In this document: piece after piece, positions 11,555 through 23,813 of the stretch
How positions within the stretch are numbered: position 1 is the stretch's first letter
Layout of the letters: each line of letters starts with the position of its first letter
Origin: Usnea hakonensis
Lineage: Eukaryota; Ascomycota; Lecanoromycetes; Lecanorales; Parmeliaceae
Direction of reading: 5' to 3'
DNA: 64,000 nt
Assembly (NCBI GenBank): GCA_013423325.1
Contig: BLJB01000005.1
Span: forward strand, 186,001-250,000
Notes under the pieces: generated by a model
Seen by the model: only the letters and a program-made list of their open reading frames with translations
Told to the model about the DNA's origin: nothing
The model's database searches: none
Position numbers and translations under genes: made by a program

Positions 11555-13981
11555 GGCTTGTGCAAAGATATCTTGATGGCGAAGAACTGTTGAGGGGACA
11601 TTTTCTGAGCCACAAAAATGATGACTGCGAAGATATAGATGCAAGGATAGATTGTCCCAAGGTAAGTTGACCGACAGGTACAAAATCGGATATAAGAAAA
11701 AGGAGGCGAAGACCGGGCTCTACACGGCGTAGACATTTGACATGTGAGTCTATCCATTATGAAGGCATGCGCAATCGACAATCCGTTCTGCAATCGATGC
11801 ATCTAGGGACATTCACGGACCATAAGTTCAGGGCAACATTCGCCACTTTGCTAGCGACATCAGTATATATGGAGTACCTTTGTACATAGACATGCGACTG
11901 GCCCCAGGGGAATGTGAGTACTTGTTGTGAGCTCCTCGCTGCTGATCTAAGGTTCAATCGCAGCACACCCTCCCAAGATTTTGTGTCTCACTTTGCATGG
12001 GATGTGCACATATATCGACGGAAACTTCCCGGATGAGAGAGACCAAGTGCCTTAATCGAAGCATCCAGGACAACTTATTCGCGCATTTTCTAGTACATGT
12101 AAGAGACTTCGAGAGGCACTGGCCACGTAGCCAAGAACTCAGCTAGTGCCGAGAGTAAGTCACTCAACTTAGAATTGAGCTGGGGAAGTTTCTCATATGG
12201 CCGAGGTAAAGCAGCCATAAATGGTGTCAGGCTGCAGAAGTTCGGTGTAGATCCGACCGGAGTGGACGATGGTGGTATGACAATACGAAGTGTTTCCCGG
12301 CTAGCCTATGTTGTAATACGGCCTCAACCCCGCAATTCCCTCTTTAAATGGGCAGGTCTCTAAAGCGATCAAATCATGAAATCGCCGGACAGGATGCCTT
12401 GCATGCATAACCGAAAATTTACTGGCCGATTGGCTACCTATACCAGGCGTAGATTATTTCCATAAGTGCGTACTGAAGGTACAAAGTACACTGGTGAAAA
12501 ATCACGAGTGACACATCTATACCTAGTACCATTTGGTCCCCAGTAGATGCAGCATCTCACACTTAACCAAGTCCCGAGCCAACGCAGTATGCATGTCAGA
12601 CTCGACGGTGTTCCAAGCCGAGGCAGCATGTCAGAGTGTCATTATGATAGGACCAATAGAATACTATCACTAGATCGTATCACCAGACGATACTGTCCAA
12701 TTGTGCCCCGGATAGGTCATCTTTTTACCTATTAAGTACCTAGGTAGGTAGCTTCCAATAAGCGCTAACACTTCTGCGGTCCGAGGCCGAGCCTTGCGTG
12801 GTGGTGCACTAGGGAAGCCTCTTCTGCTGCTACTCCTTGCAAAAGGTATGAGCGCTTGACTGGTTGGTCGTTTCCTTCACATTTTGGCCCCAACAGTAAG
12901 TGCAGAATATTTCATGTGTATATATGATACCAAAGCTAGAAGTGACATTTGGGAGAGGGCTGCGTGGGGATTCCTCTTAGCATCGTTTCCATGCAGTCCG
13001 GATGGCAACGTCCGCAGGTATTGCTCAACAGTATCAACCTGCATTGGAGCGACTTCCCCACGCCATATGCGGTTGACTTTATAGGCGCTGGTTTCCGAAG
13101 GATGGCAGGCGTCCTGATTGATTTGATGTGGATTCTCCACTATCCAATGGATTGGCAGGGCGTGCAATTAGGGTAGGCGACCGAACATGAAAAAAAAGTC
13201 CCTTTCAACTCGCAGCGCTTTAATATTGACCACCTTGGATTCACTACAAGCATCGATCACACTCATGGCCCATTCTTTCGCTGTGGTAGGAATAAACTCC
13301 CTTTCAGCATAGATGAAAGGCAACCACCAACAGATATTGACCCTTATTGGTGTGAATCAAGTCACCATTTCGCACTCTTTTCCAGCCCAGATAATAGATG
13401 TGCAACAAGCGTCAACAAGAAACCTTCCGCAACCGTATGATGATGAAATAGCGGGGAGCACTAGTGGTGCCTTGTCCGGCTTAGTAAAGCCGAAGTATTC
13501 CACGAGGCTTAAGAACGTATTCTGTTCCGGCGAGTATTGTGATGTACCTCCTTCCTTTAGATCAAATGAGTTGAATATATGTGGTCGTTCCATCCAAATG
13601 GGGAGCATTCACTCAATCAATTAGAGCAGCAACGGCGTCCCTCTTGCTTAATGTACCATCGCCGTCATCACATCTTGAATTATTCATTAGTAAGACATAA
13701 GTCATACATAAAAGCTTCCTTAAAATGCCGAAGTGCAAACATATTGCGGCAAAGAAAACATTGAACTTTGTACATGTCGAGCAACATGCAATATACCAAC
13801 GGAGAGGGTCGATAATATGTATGACATTCGAAAAAGCGCAGTGCGTGGTACCCAGTTGTAGGCCATGCTTCGTCCCTTTCAACTCCAAGCTCGTCGCTTT
13901 GCTGCTGTCCAAAATTTAATCTATGCACGATTTCGATCCCATTCTTTTAACGAGGGAAAGATTGAAAATCGCTATGTCGGA
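11555..13981. other. Gene-poor intergenic stretch
   Basis: About 2.4 kb with no supported gene. Short frames on both strands have no recognisable content. A TACCTAGGTAGGTAG run lies near 12737, and GCATGTCAGA occurs twice near 12591 and 12626. Confidence 0.4.
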
Positions 13982-16900
13982 CTAGAGCGGTTCTTGAATA
14001 GTGGTCTGCTGTGAAAGGGGAAGCACTACTGTAGATTGCCGTGAGAATCCAATGCTCAATCGCTTGTCTTGATCAGCTGTATCCTCGAGCTCTGTAAGGC
14101 TATCCGTCTTCTGACCTTGCCTGGATCGATGTTCGTTGATAATCTCATGCATTCCGACACGGAGTTTGCTGATCTGAAGGCTCATGCTGATGCCGTACAG
14201 CGGAATCAATTTCTCGACTTGACCATGGATGATCTGCGTCTTGGACTTGTGATCTCGTGCCGCCGCTTCAATCTCAGTAGGTCCTACGTAACGAGATCCA
14301 AGATTAAACGCGTGCTCGAGAATAAGGATGATGTCGCACGCACACGATATCACCACCCTGGCTGTTGTTGGCATAGCCATCAGACAGCCGGCAGCCAGTG
14401 CAATGGCCCCCAGAGGCCCAGCTGCTATGGCGAGTCCAAATGCAATACCAGTGAAGACTACCATGCTCCCAAGGGTCATATAGAAGAACTTCCCCATGTT
14501 CTGCCATACAATATCCCGCATGATTTTATCCATCTCTTGAGATTGGACCTTTGGAAAGCCAAAAGAGTGTAGACTGGCTTCGCATATCAAACGTGAAACA
14601 GTGGGCGTGCTGATTAAGGTCGAGGCAGGAATTGGGGCAGCAGAAGCTCTAATGGCATGCCGACAGAGCCGGAGTGTTTCGGAGATGGCAGTATCGACTT
14701 TTTCGTCAACAGAGATAATTTGGGCAGCAACACAGAATTGACGGACTCTTTCATTATCGAGACAACCTAATGTTTTGCTCAGTAGGTCTTTGATAGAATC
14801 TACATCGTCTGCAGGCGTGTCAGAAAGCCAGGAATTGTGCTAGTGGAAGGATATAACCCTACCTTTCGCAACATACGAAGTAGCGTCCCATTCCGACTGT
14901 GAAATCTCGGCTAGAGTATCCTCGACGTCCCTCTGGCGTTCAGCAAAGAGCTTTTGTGTTTTGATGTCAATCTCTTTCTGCATCGCTCCATGGTCGGTGA
15001 AAGGATCGGCCTCCATTCCTCGTCTCACTTTCGTTTCATGCTCATCTATAAACTTGTCGGTTTTGGTCCCAACTAGAATGATGGGAACCTTGATGGCGCA
15101 TTGGGCTACTGCCTCGAATAGCTCTACATCAGCCTTCTCAATGATGCGATTCGCATCAGTCTGCACACAGAACCTAAAGCAATCGTCAAAATCGCAACAA
15201 CATTTGAGCAAAGAGCGTGTACCAAATAGCATGTATTCGTTTCGTCACATCGGCTTTTCCCGACCGAGCTCGTAGAAAATCCCTGACTTTCTTGACCTCT
15301 TTATTATTTCCTGCTTGGAAACCGCAGGAGTCGTGAATAAGAAGACCCGGATGGAATTCAGACTCGAAGGCGTGATTGATATCGTGCACCCCTTGTTTGA
15401 GGTCTGACTCTTGGGTCTATAGTTCAGTAAGCTTCCGTGCTGCAAGCGTGATGATATTTCCTACCATATCCTCAACACCAAACACCCTATTGATCAAAGT
15501 AGATTTGCCAACTCCGGTTTTTCCGCAGACAAGAATGCGAAACGCTTTAATGTCACTCTCAAGCACAGGAGAGGTTGCTTTCCAAGGAAATATCTGTTCT
15601 TCGGGGAAAGCTGTCAGACGAAATCGTTCAATGTCTTCTCTAAAGCCAATAACCCGCGCGTTGGAGTATATTCTTTGATAAACGTCAAATACAAAGTAGA
15701 CAGAGGGATGGATGATAGTCCCTGAAGCAGCTATAGTCTTATAAGCTAATTCTGGAAACGTTAGGGGTAGTCTGAACCAACCACGTTCGTTGTAACCCAC
15801 TAATTGATGCTTCTTAAACGGTTTCCTTAGATTATTATACAACGGATTGGCTCTGTTAATCTGAATTTGATAAGACGATGCTAAAACTTGCGGAGGGGAA
15901 TTTTTCTTGGAGAATTCTTCCTTCGAGCTGGATTTCCTACTGCCGAGGAAGTGACCCATGAAGCTCTTGCTCTTCACAGGCGTAGTCGCGTGATGATGTG
16001 TCTTCCTTAGGTCTTGCATCTCAACGTGGATACCATCTTTGTACGTGAAATGCCATGGTCCCGCCAAGTCACCACTTTCTGAACTCACATGGGAGCGGTC
16101 ATCTTGAGCAAGCAGGGAGCTGTCATTATCCGGAAATATAACCTCCAGGGGACTTTGGATCAGAGAGCTACGGTGCGGAACTTGGCGAAATTCTAACTCC
16201 AGTCCGTAACGTTTACTTTCTATGAGTATCCACTGCAGTGGATACAACGACAGACCATCATGTCTAGCCCCTCCGCCAATGTCACCATGTGCGCCGAGGA
16301 ACCAAGCCTGAACCATGCTTCGTTGCGTGACTGGAGCGCTTAGATCAATCTGAGGAAGGACAAGCTCTGGATTGAAGTATGGACGATTCTCATTGAGCGA
16401 AACCGCATGGCGAAAATGATTGATCGAGTCTGTGAAGGAGATGTCATGTAGCATTTTGTCGTCAAGCGCTTTGACTGTGTCGAATACTCCAATAAATCGA
16501 AGCCTTGGAGGTTCGCGTACTGCAGACGTGAAGTGTTTGTAAAGTTCTCCAGCATGGGCGTTGGTGCCAGCTTTGACAACGGCATACAATTTTCCAACAG
16601 CGGTATCGTAGCTCGCATCGAAATCTGTCTGATCTTGGAATGTCAATGCTCTTAGGTGGTGGAAGAGTCCCGCTACGGCGCGGACGACATATGCTCCGCG
16701 ACTGAAGCCGTATAGCCACAATTCATCATCAGGACCAGTCAAGCACTGACAGCAGAAACGGTATATGTCCTTGATCTGTTCACGGCAGCCAGTGCCGTAT
16801 ATTCCATCTAGCAGTCTTGGGGCTTTGCCTCCCACGCCAATGCCATGATAGTATTTCTTAACCTGCTTGAATTGCTGGCCTTTATCGTCTGTAACAAGTC

Positions 16901-17030
16901 CGTCTTTGACGACTGCCCAAATGCGAAATATATTACTCGTGTTCCCATTGGACGCATCCTCCCTACCGTCAGGCGTGAACCAAGTGCCATCGACGCACAC
17001 GACGAGCCTAGTTGGGACAATCTTAGACAT
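13982..17030 (-). CDS. DUF2235 alpha/beta hydrolase fused to a P-loop GTPase and hydrophobic C-terminal domain
   Basis: Four exons (17030-15465, 15416-15223, 15173-14863, 14808-13982) encode 965 residues. Residues 5 to about 330 match DUF2235, the fold of Tle1-type phospholipases. The start reads RLVVCVDGTW, the nucleophile elbow is GFSRG (Ser110), and FIGVFDTVKAL and FLGAHGDIGGG supply the expected acid/His region. Residues about 498-700 are a GTPase with G1 GKTGVGKS (503-510), G3 DSCG (551-554) and G4 TKTD (623-626). Exon 4 encodes a helical region and a long hydrophobic segment near 797-835. The first intron is 48 nt, in phase and holds an in-frame TAG, so retention would stop translation before the GTPase. 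A membrane-acting, nucleotide-gated lipase is an inference. The three domains and their order are seen directly. Confidence 0.85.
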
Positions 17031-18001
17031 GATTCAACAGACGATGAATACCAGGGTAGCGCATCTTTCTGGAATAAAAAGAGGGTGATAGGGCGTGGAA
17101 GGCGCGAAAGGATCCTATGGAAACTCTAATCATTTAGCGACTTCCAAAATAAACAATTTCTTGGCACCCACCCAATATTTGTCACTGAATCAATATGAGG
17201 TATTCATAGATCTAAGGTAAAGTACTCCGTATGTACGGTAAAAATGTATGTAGAGGCAAGGGTAGCTACAGTGACCAGCTAAGGTAAGATGCTCTAAGGT
17301 AGAGAATAAATGCCAGCTGCCAAGGCGCTAAGGCTGGAATAGGAAGGTAGAGATGTACCGTGACATCAAGAGGGCGAAGTTGGATAGGTAAGCACTATTT
17401 ATTAGCTTGCAGGCAGACAAGCACCAAGTACTTGCTTACTTACCTACTCGACAACGCAATCAGTCCCAGATAATATATCAATTGAGTTTTCAATTTCCTT
17501 GTTGTCTTTGATTCTTTTGCCAGAAGCCTGTCTCGTGACGTGGAATCCCTCCGGCCCCTCGAGCGTCCATGCTTCCCTTCAGGCTTGTAAACATTCTAGC
17601 GGGCTAGGACCACATATTACATCCCAAATCTCGCGAGGAAGGAGGAAGAGAGCGTCTCAATGCTTTAAATTTGCCAGTGGAGTGGCGGCCTCAGATGTTG
17701 GATATTGCGTACATGGAGAGTGCGTGGAGAGTGCAAGACTTGTTGAAAAGTCCAAATTACTGAGATTGAAATAGCATGGATGCTTCAGAATGTGGAGATC
17801 AACAAATAGTTTTAAGTACGTGGACCCCATTAGATCGAGAGTTGAAATACGGGTATGATAGTCATGTGTCGAGGAAAAAACCACCTTCAGATCGCGCGCG
17901 AATTGAAGGCCCGCTATTCTACCACTCAGATGGATTGCCCATGACTCTCATGGCACGCACTTCCCATCATGTAGACATATGATTCCGTGATTGCAAGTCT
18001 G
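17031..18001. other. Intergenic, with repeated CTAAGGTA-like motifs
   Basis: No gene is supported. Between 17210 and 17350 the motifs CTAAGGTAA, CTAAGGTAAG and CTAAGGTAGAG recur, and TACTCCGTA lies near 17223. This is the upstream region of the hydrolase-GTPase gene. Confidence 0.45.
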
Positions 18002-20433
18002 TCAATCCATGTCTTCGCCTGTAAGTCTTCCATGAATGATGCGTATATCCCTGGATTTGTCACCCCAAAGACCGCCGTTGCGAATGCTGAGCCAGATCCA
18101 TTTACAAACACAAGTGATACAGCATCCACGTTGAAGCACAGTAATATAATCCTCGGTACCGAAATCCTGATACGCCAGCCATTGACCAGGCGCATTCTGG
18201 TCGACTGCTTGCAGCCACAGACCGGGCGTCGACGGTCGATTTTGAGCACCTGCGAGGAGGAGTCCTTGCTTCGTTATGCCAGTGCCAGTTTTCTTAAGCT
18301 CTGAAGTTACATTGAGCGCGTTGATGTAGAGTTCATCGCTTTCTGCGGCATCGTGATACCGATGATCGCATGCTTTCGTCACGTAAAGACCAGCCAAGGC
18401 TTTCGACGCAGTCCCAGGACTTGCCATGGCACATACGTGGTCTCTGACAAGCGCGTTCTGCTGCAAGATGATATCCTCGCCGGATATTTCGAGGCGGGTG
18501 GAGAAGGAGATGTCTGGGAACAAATTTTCGGGCGCATATTGCCGACCTGTATAGCTGCTCGAAGAGATCATAATTTGGGTCTCTTTTTCGTGCGTAGAGT
18601 AGCTGTAAACCTTATTATGTCTCTCCCCGTCCGCAATTATGGCTCCGGGGAGGAGGTGAATAAAGCAGCTTTGGAGATCTAGTACTTGATAAAGGGCTGC
18701 GTTTTGCACAAAAACGATTCCCGCGTGCTGAAAAGCCAACATTTTCTCGGGGCTGAAAATAGGAGTCCATGTTTGTCGTCCACCTATACAAATGTCTATT
18801 GTGGCCGCGCACAAATCGGTCATATCGTGGAAACCCAGTCCGTCTGACTGATGTTTGGCGAGAATTTCTAACAGGGGTCTCTTGAATCCAAGACACTCAT
18901 CCCAGGTTGCAGTATTCTCCAAGAACGAGGCTGATAGAAGGTGGAAGCTCTGATCCCAGTCTGTGAATGCTAGCCAGCATGCAGCCTCTACAGCCCTGAA
19001 GAGGAACGAAAGCTGTTTCGTACCAGTCTCATCTAGCCTTGGATCTGATTAGCAGCCGATGGGTCTGATGAGTCTTCAACATTTCGAATAGCGTCAAAGG
19101 GTTGGGTATGGCCCAAGCCAGATTTTATCCATACAGGGCCAGCCACTAGATGTGGTGCGAAGTCTTCCTCTTTGAGCTCAGATATTATTCGTCTTCGAAA
19201 GTCTGTCGGCTTCCACTTGCGCAGAATGATATAGTCAGACCATTCATCGCTTTGGATTTTAGAAACATCGATGGGCTCGAAGCCTAGCAGTAGAAGTATC
19301 CTCCTTGCTCGCTTGCGCAAAGCCGGTAGACAGTATACGGGGTATCTGATTAATCCGTATTTGGCCAAACGCTGATCTTCTAATCCCATACCTGTTGATT
19401 TGAATCGCTTGGGACCAAAACGTTCTGCCAGGATTTGAACGTAAATATCAACCATTGAGCTTGATATGACTGAGGCACCTTTCCTCAAGGGGTCAGTCAT
19501 TGGTCTTTCCAGTACATTTGTGGTCCTAACGTCAATCGACCATCCGGCATGACCGGAAGGGTTGAGACTTTTCGTGACAAAGAAATCCAACACATTGCGA
19601 TCCAAGAGAAGTTCGCACTTATTTTCTCCTTCGTAGAGATGAACAATAACCCTTGCACTGTGATAGTCCCCACTGATCGGTACTGACTTGGAAGTGGATC
19701 TGAGTACGCAGACAGGAAGCCCAAGCACGTGACGCGCATAAGCGATGACCCATGCAGCACCTCTAAGCCCATAATAGGCGAGTATCAGTCCGGAACCTTC
19801 CTGCACTAATCGTGCCAACGCCAGAATAACTTGCACCACTGTTTCTTCACTTGGAATGCTCTCGTATGCGGAAGAAGTGATAGTGGAGACATCAGCGCTC
19901 AAAAGCTGCTTCGAAAGGACATGATACTGAAAAACCCTGTCTTTGAATTGGTTTTTTCGAGTAAGCGAGATCAGAGTCTCCCGAACAGCTCTTAGTTGTC
20001 CGAACCCTGGAGTTTTATCCAGTGGTGTATCGCAAACTTCAAAGAGCTTGAGCAAGAGATGGTCGCAAGACGTTTCGGACATCACAGGAAGGATGGCAGA
20101 CATAAGAGCGACAACGTTCTCTCCAGCTCGTTTTTTGAGCAGCTCGTCAGCGACGAAATTTGTTGCTGCGCCGATCTCGACCAGCTTGTAGAGCCATTGA
20201 GACTCCTTTCGTTGAGCTCGTCGACACACGCTCAACTCCCTCCTATAGTCGTTCGAGGCCGGGCACTTTTCAGCAATCTCTCCCATGCACAGGATGGTGT
20301 GGAAGTTAACGCCAGCTTCAGCGAATCGCTTCAGCCCAGAGGCACCCAGATTGAGCACGAGAGAAGCTAAACCAGGAAGATCAACCTGCCACCCCACACC
20401 ACCCCCGCCTCCGGCTGAGAGTGCAGTGTTCAT
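18002..20433 (-). CDS. Large conserved fungal protein of unknown function
   Basis: Two exons (20433-19081 and 19027-18002) encode 792 residues. The frame is open a little further upstream but lacks an ATG before 20433. Blocks I remember from unannotated fungal proteins are ESQWLYKLVEIGAATNFVADE, GENVVALMSAILPVM, FKDRVFQYHVLSKQLL, AYYGLRGAAWVIAYARHVLG, EAACWLAFTDWDQ and APGQWLAYQ. No enzymatic signature, membrane helix or signal peptide stands out. The segment after GENVVALM looks helical, and the C-terminal third has beta-rich repeats. The 53-nt intron ends in a weak GAG acceptor. It keeps phase 0 on both sides, but a frameshift is the alternative explanation. It sits between the hydrolase-GTPase and the pseudokinase-ISG12 gene, all on one strand. 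Confidence 0.68.
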
Positions 20434-21399
20434 CTCATCATGCGATCCGGAGGGGAGGTCTCTAAAAGGATTCAACGCATCTAAAAGAGGACCAAAATGC
20501 GGACCCCGCTCTCGCTAGTACGTTTTGGACCCAATGCGACTAGAGGTAACTAGGAAGGTGAGTAAGATGAGCAAATCAAGTGAGAATCAGAGGTTGCATG
20601 TCCCCGCCACTCCCAAACCAAAGACTTTATGGCATAGCTAGAGCGCGAATTTCGTCGTATCTGTTTACCTTTCTACTGCTTGGTATAAAGGAGGGCTGAT
20701 ATATCCCTGGCTCTTCAGTGCGCTTTTTTCCAACCAAGATCAATTGTGAAGTGGTGACAATGCTGACCTTTGAAACAGGAATTCCTATTGTCATTGTCAT
20801 GGTAGAATATGAACCTCGCTTCCCTTAGAAGTCGGACATCTTTTCTTCCCATCTTGTTCTCTCAAGTTCCTCGTTTCTAGGGAAAACTCACTGACTAGAG
20901 ATCGAAAAAGAATGGCCAGGGCTTCTTGGAACCACAACTTTGGAATTAAAAGACGGGTTTCGAGAAGCAGATACAGCTCTCGGAAGGACATACGGCTCCT
21001 CAAGTTTCAAATTTCCAGGACAGGTGAGGGTTCATGTCCTGGCACGCAAAGTGGTATCAACGCTTCCAAATTCTAGGGGAGGAGCGAAGGCATACCACGG
21101 GCATTGTGGTACCGTGCATCAATTTCAGGAAAGAGAGGTAGTATAACAAGAAGGAGAAGGAGCCTCTGAGAAGTCTGTGGGTGGCTGATCTGAATTTAGA
21201 AACGATGCTTTGACTTCGAGACGTCGGCTCAGAACATGTATTGCTGATTATATGGAGAACGTTGCGGAGAATGGAGTTTTTCTGGCGCTGTATTTTGCCC
21301 CAGACTCATGAGCTGAAGTTGAAATTGGATATAAGTATGTTTGCTAGTACTATCGCGCTCTGTCCTTCATGCCATCGTTCCGTATTTGTCTTCGATTGA
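20434..21399. other. Intergenic
   Basis: About 1 kb between two minus-strand genes. No coding frame or RNA gene is supported, and nothing distinctive is visible. Confidence 0.4.
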
Positions 21400-22387
21400 T
21401 TATAGCATCGCTACACCTTCAGACAACGCCGATTTCTTGCGGTATGCCCGGAGAAATAACATTTTTAATTCCTCCGGCGTCAAAACCTGTTGTCCTCCAG
21501 CAGCCGCTGCACCCGAGGCTGCAACAGCTACGCCTCCACCTGCCACGCCACCTGCAACGATGCCATTAATCGCTGCCCCGCCCATCGCCGCACTCTGACA
21601 CCACGTGAACAAGCTACCGGCCTGTACAACTCCGATTGACGACTGCCAAGCAGCGGCGGCCGAACCAATGAGGGGACCCTCAGCTGCGAACCCAGCCAAT
21701 CCGAGAACAGGAAGTGCGGCGACTGAAGCAATCATAGCGACTCCGCCGACGATCTGGGAGGCTAGGAGGTAGGGATGAGCTCGAGCGTAGGAACGGAAAC
21801 GGCCACTGAAAGTCACTTGGGAACATCAACATTGCTCGATTTATCTGCACAAAAAACTTACAGCGTTTCTCCATTTCCTTCTCAAATTCTAGACTCCAGC
21901 ATCCAAGGATATAAGGCCCCATGGCCATAGAGAAGACGTCGTCCGGGAATGTTCCATGACTGTAGCAATGCTGCACCTCGTCCTCGCTCAATCCCTCGAA
22001 GGGTTGACTTGCTGTCATGATCTCGTAGATGAGACTGCCCAATGCAAACCTCTCCGCTCGCTTTACTTTCTCCTCCTCGTCGAGCCCAACAATCTTGTGA
22101 GCAGGAATGCGGTGACTAAAAGCGTAGGAATTCTGACCACCTTTTTCTGAAGATAACACCTCTATGGTACCATTCTGGTGAAGAAGAATGTCCCAGGGTC
22201 TAATGGTCTTGTCTGGGTTGGGGCTTGAAAATGATTTGAGAATTTCTTCTATCCACCGCTGTCGTAGTGCCTCCGTCATAGCGGGTGAGTCCTTGATGTC
22301 TTTCAGGGTTCGTATGGAGTGTTCGCCAGAATCATCATCGTTCGGCCACGAGAATAGAATTTGGCATTTCGTTGAATCATGGTCCAT
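21400..22387 (-). CDS. Pseudokinase C-lobe fused to ISG12/IFI6-like membrane domain
   Basis: Two exons (22387-21862 and 21815-21400) encode 313 residues. The first 175 residues resemble the C-lobe of a protein kinase. LRQRWIEEILKSF matches helix E, TIRPWDILLHQNG the catalytic loop, and ERFALGSLIYEIMTASQPF helix F onward. The catalytic Asp of the usual DIRPxNIL is Thr61, the DFG site reads LSS, and the N-lobe is absent, so the domain cannot be an ordinary active kinase. The second exon encodes a Gly/Ala-rich hydrophobic domain. Its GF-x-(A)-x-G, GSAAAAWQSSIG and AGSLF...QSAAMGG spacing resembles the ISG12/IFI6 family (PF06140), whose animal members act on mitochondrial membranes and apoptosis. 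The splice point joins phase 1 ends. The ISG12 match rests on motif memory and is less certain than the kinase match. Confidence 0.68.
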
Positions 22388-23813
22388 ACTGGGTAACTCA
22401 ACTGCCTATGTGAAGCCTTACTTTGTAGCTTGGCCACTCTTTCCCAATGTCAAAAAGGAAGGCTTGTGTGTTGCAAGGACAAAGTTGTGAGACTCACGAG
22501 TGAGGTTACTTGGGTGAACTGTCAAGGTCTGCGCGACCTATGCGAGTCTGAGTCAGCAGAAGGGGAAGTACGCATGCCATTGGACGAAATTTGCCCTTGA
22601 TATGCAACATCCCGCTCTGCAAGGCTGACGTCAAATACACATTCTCAGTCATCCACCCGCCTACGACTAGGCTCACTCATTTGATGTGCCACGACCAATA
22701 TGGAGCTGAAACAGAAAATGAGTTTTCAATCTAAGTCATGCTTCGCGTGCATGTAGATTTGGGAGTTCATTTTCAAACTCCTTATTGTCAGGTGACAGTA
22801 AAACATGGCGAACACTAAACTTTAGGAATATTCTTCTATCAGATTTTCAGACAGGCAAACACTATGCATTGCTTTGGTTCAAGTCATGCTTTGCTTGTGT
22901 TTGGCTTTCTCGGATGAGAGCCATGTTCATTTTCAACATGGGTGCAACATTCACATACACTCAGGTAGTAATACCCAGTAGACGAGAGTGCTTGAAAGTG
23001 CCCGATCTTTTAAAACAGTCTGGTTAAGGTGCCAGAAGGTACGAGGACTGCAGCTTGTTATATATCTCAGCAAATACCGATTCGTGCAAGTCCATGGTCT
23101 GGTCAAAGATGCCGACAGATAGTACGCCATATCCACTTCCTTAATGGTTTCTCTTTCAGATTCCCAGCTCACTCTGATTGCCATGCTGGCGCTCTTGAGA
23201 TCTGCCATACACTCTGTGGACAACCTTTGAAGCAGCATATATGTCCAATGTCACGATGATCTTTTCATCAATGGTAGTCCCAGTTTTGGCGAAGAATAGC
23301 ATTCTGTATCCTTTGTTCCCTAACCCCTACATGATCGATGCTTCATTACATAAAATTGCTGAGAGCGATCACACGCTTTATAGTGCATTTCATGCTTCCT
23401 TTAACACTAGAAAACAGGAAAAGAAAACTGCCTGAGATGGGGCCGGTTCCGGTCGTCTCGGTGCAGGGCCAAGCTCAATCTCTGCCCTGAATATATTGCT
23501 GCGTAATTAAGCTGACTTGGTATTGCGACTCATGTTTCTTGCGTTCTCTTCCGAGGTTTCGCCAAGCACATCGAACTACTTATGCAAGTAGTGAATGAGG
23601 AAGATGGAGCTTCGAGAGCACTCCCACTCTGACTCGCCGATTGCTGGAATTGGTATAGTTCAGGATTTGCTGTTACTGCACGGAGTACGGCATAAACCCG
23701 CCAAATTGTCGAATATTGGATCTATAAGGTTTGCCTCAAGAGAGTATTGATAGGCCCTATTCAGCACTTCGCACCCGTGATATTGAATCACGGGTGGAGA
23801 AAGTCCCACGCAA
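22388..23813. other. Intergenic
   Basis: I see no gene. AAGTCATGCTT recurs near 22735 and 22883, each followed at varied distance by TTCATTTTCAA, which suggests a diverged duplication of about 150 bp. A GCACGGAGTACGG motif lies near 23677. Confidence 0.4.

Noticed and set aside
12877..13176. Three overlapping frames in the 12.9-13.2 kb region
   Set aside because: Both strands open, no motif and no splice partner.
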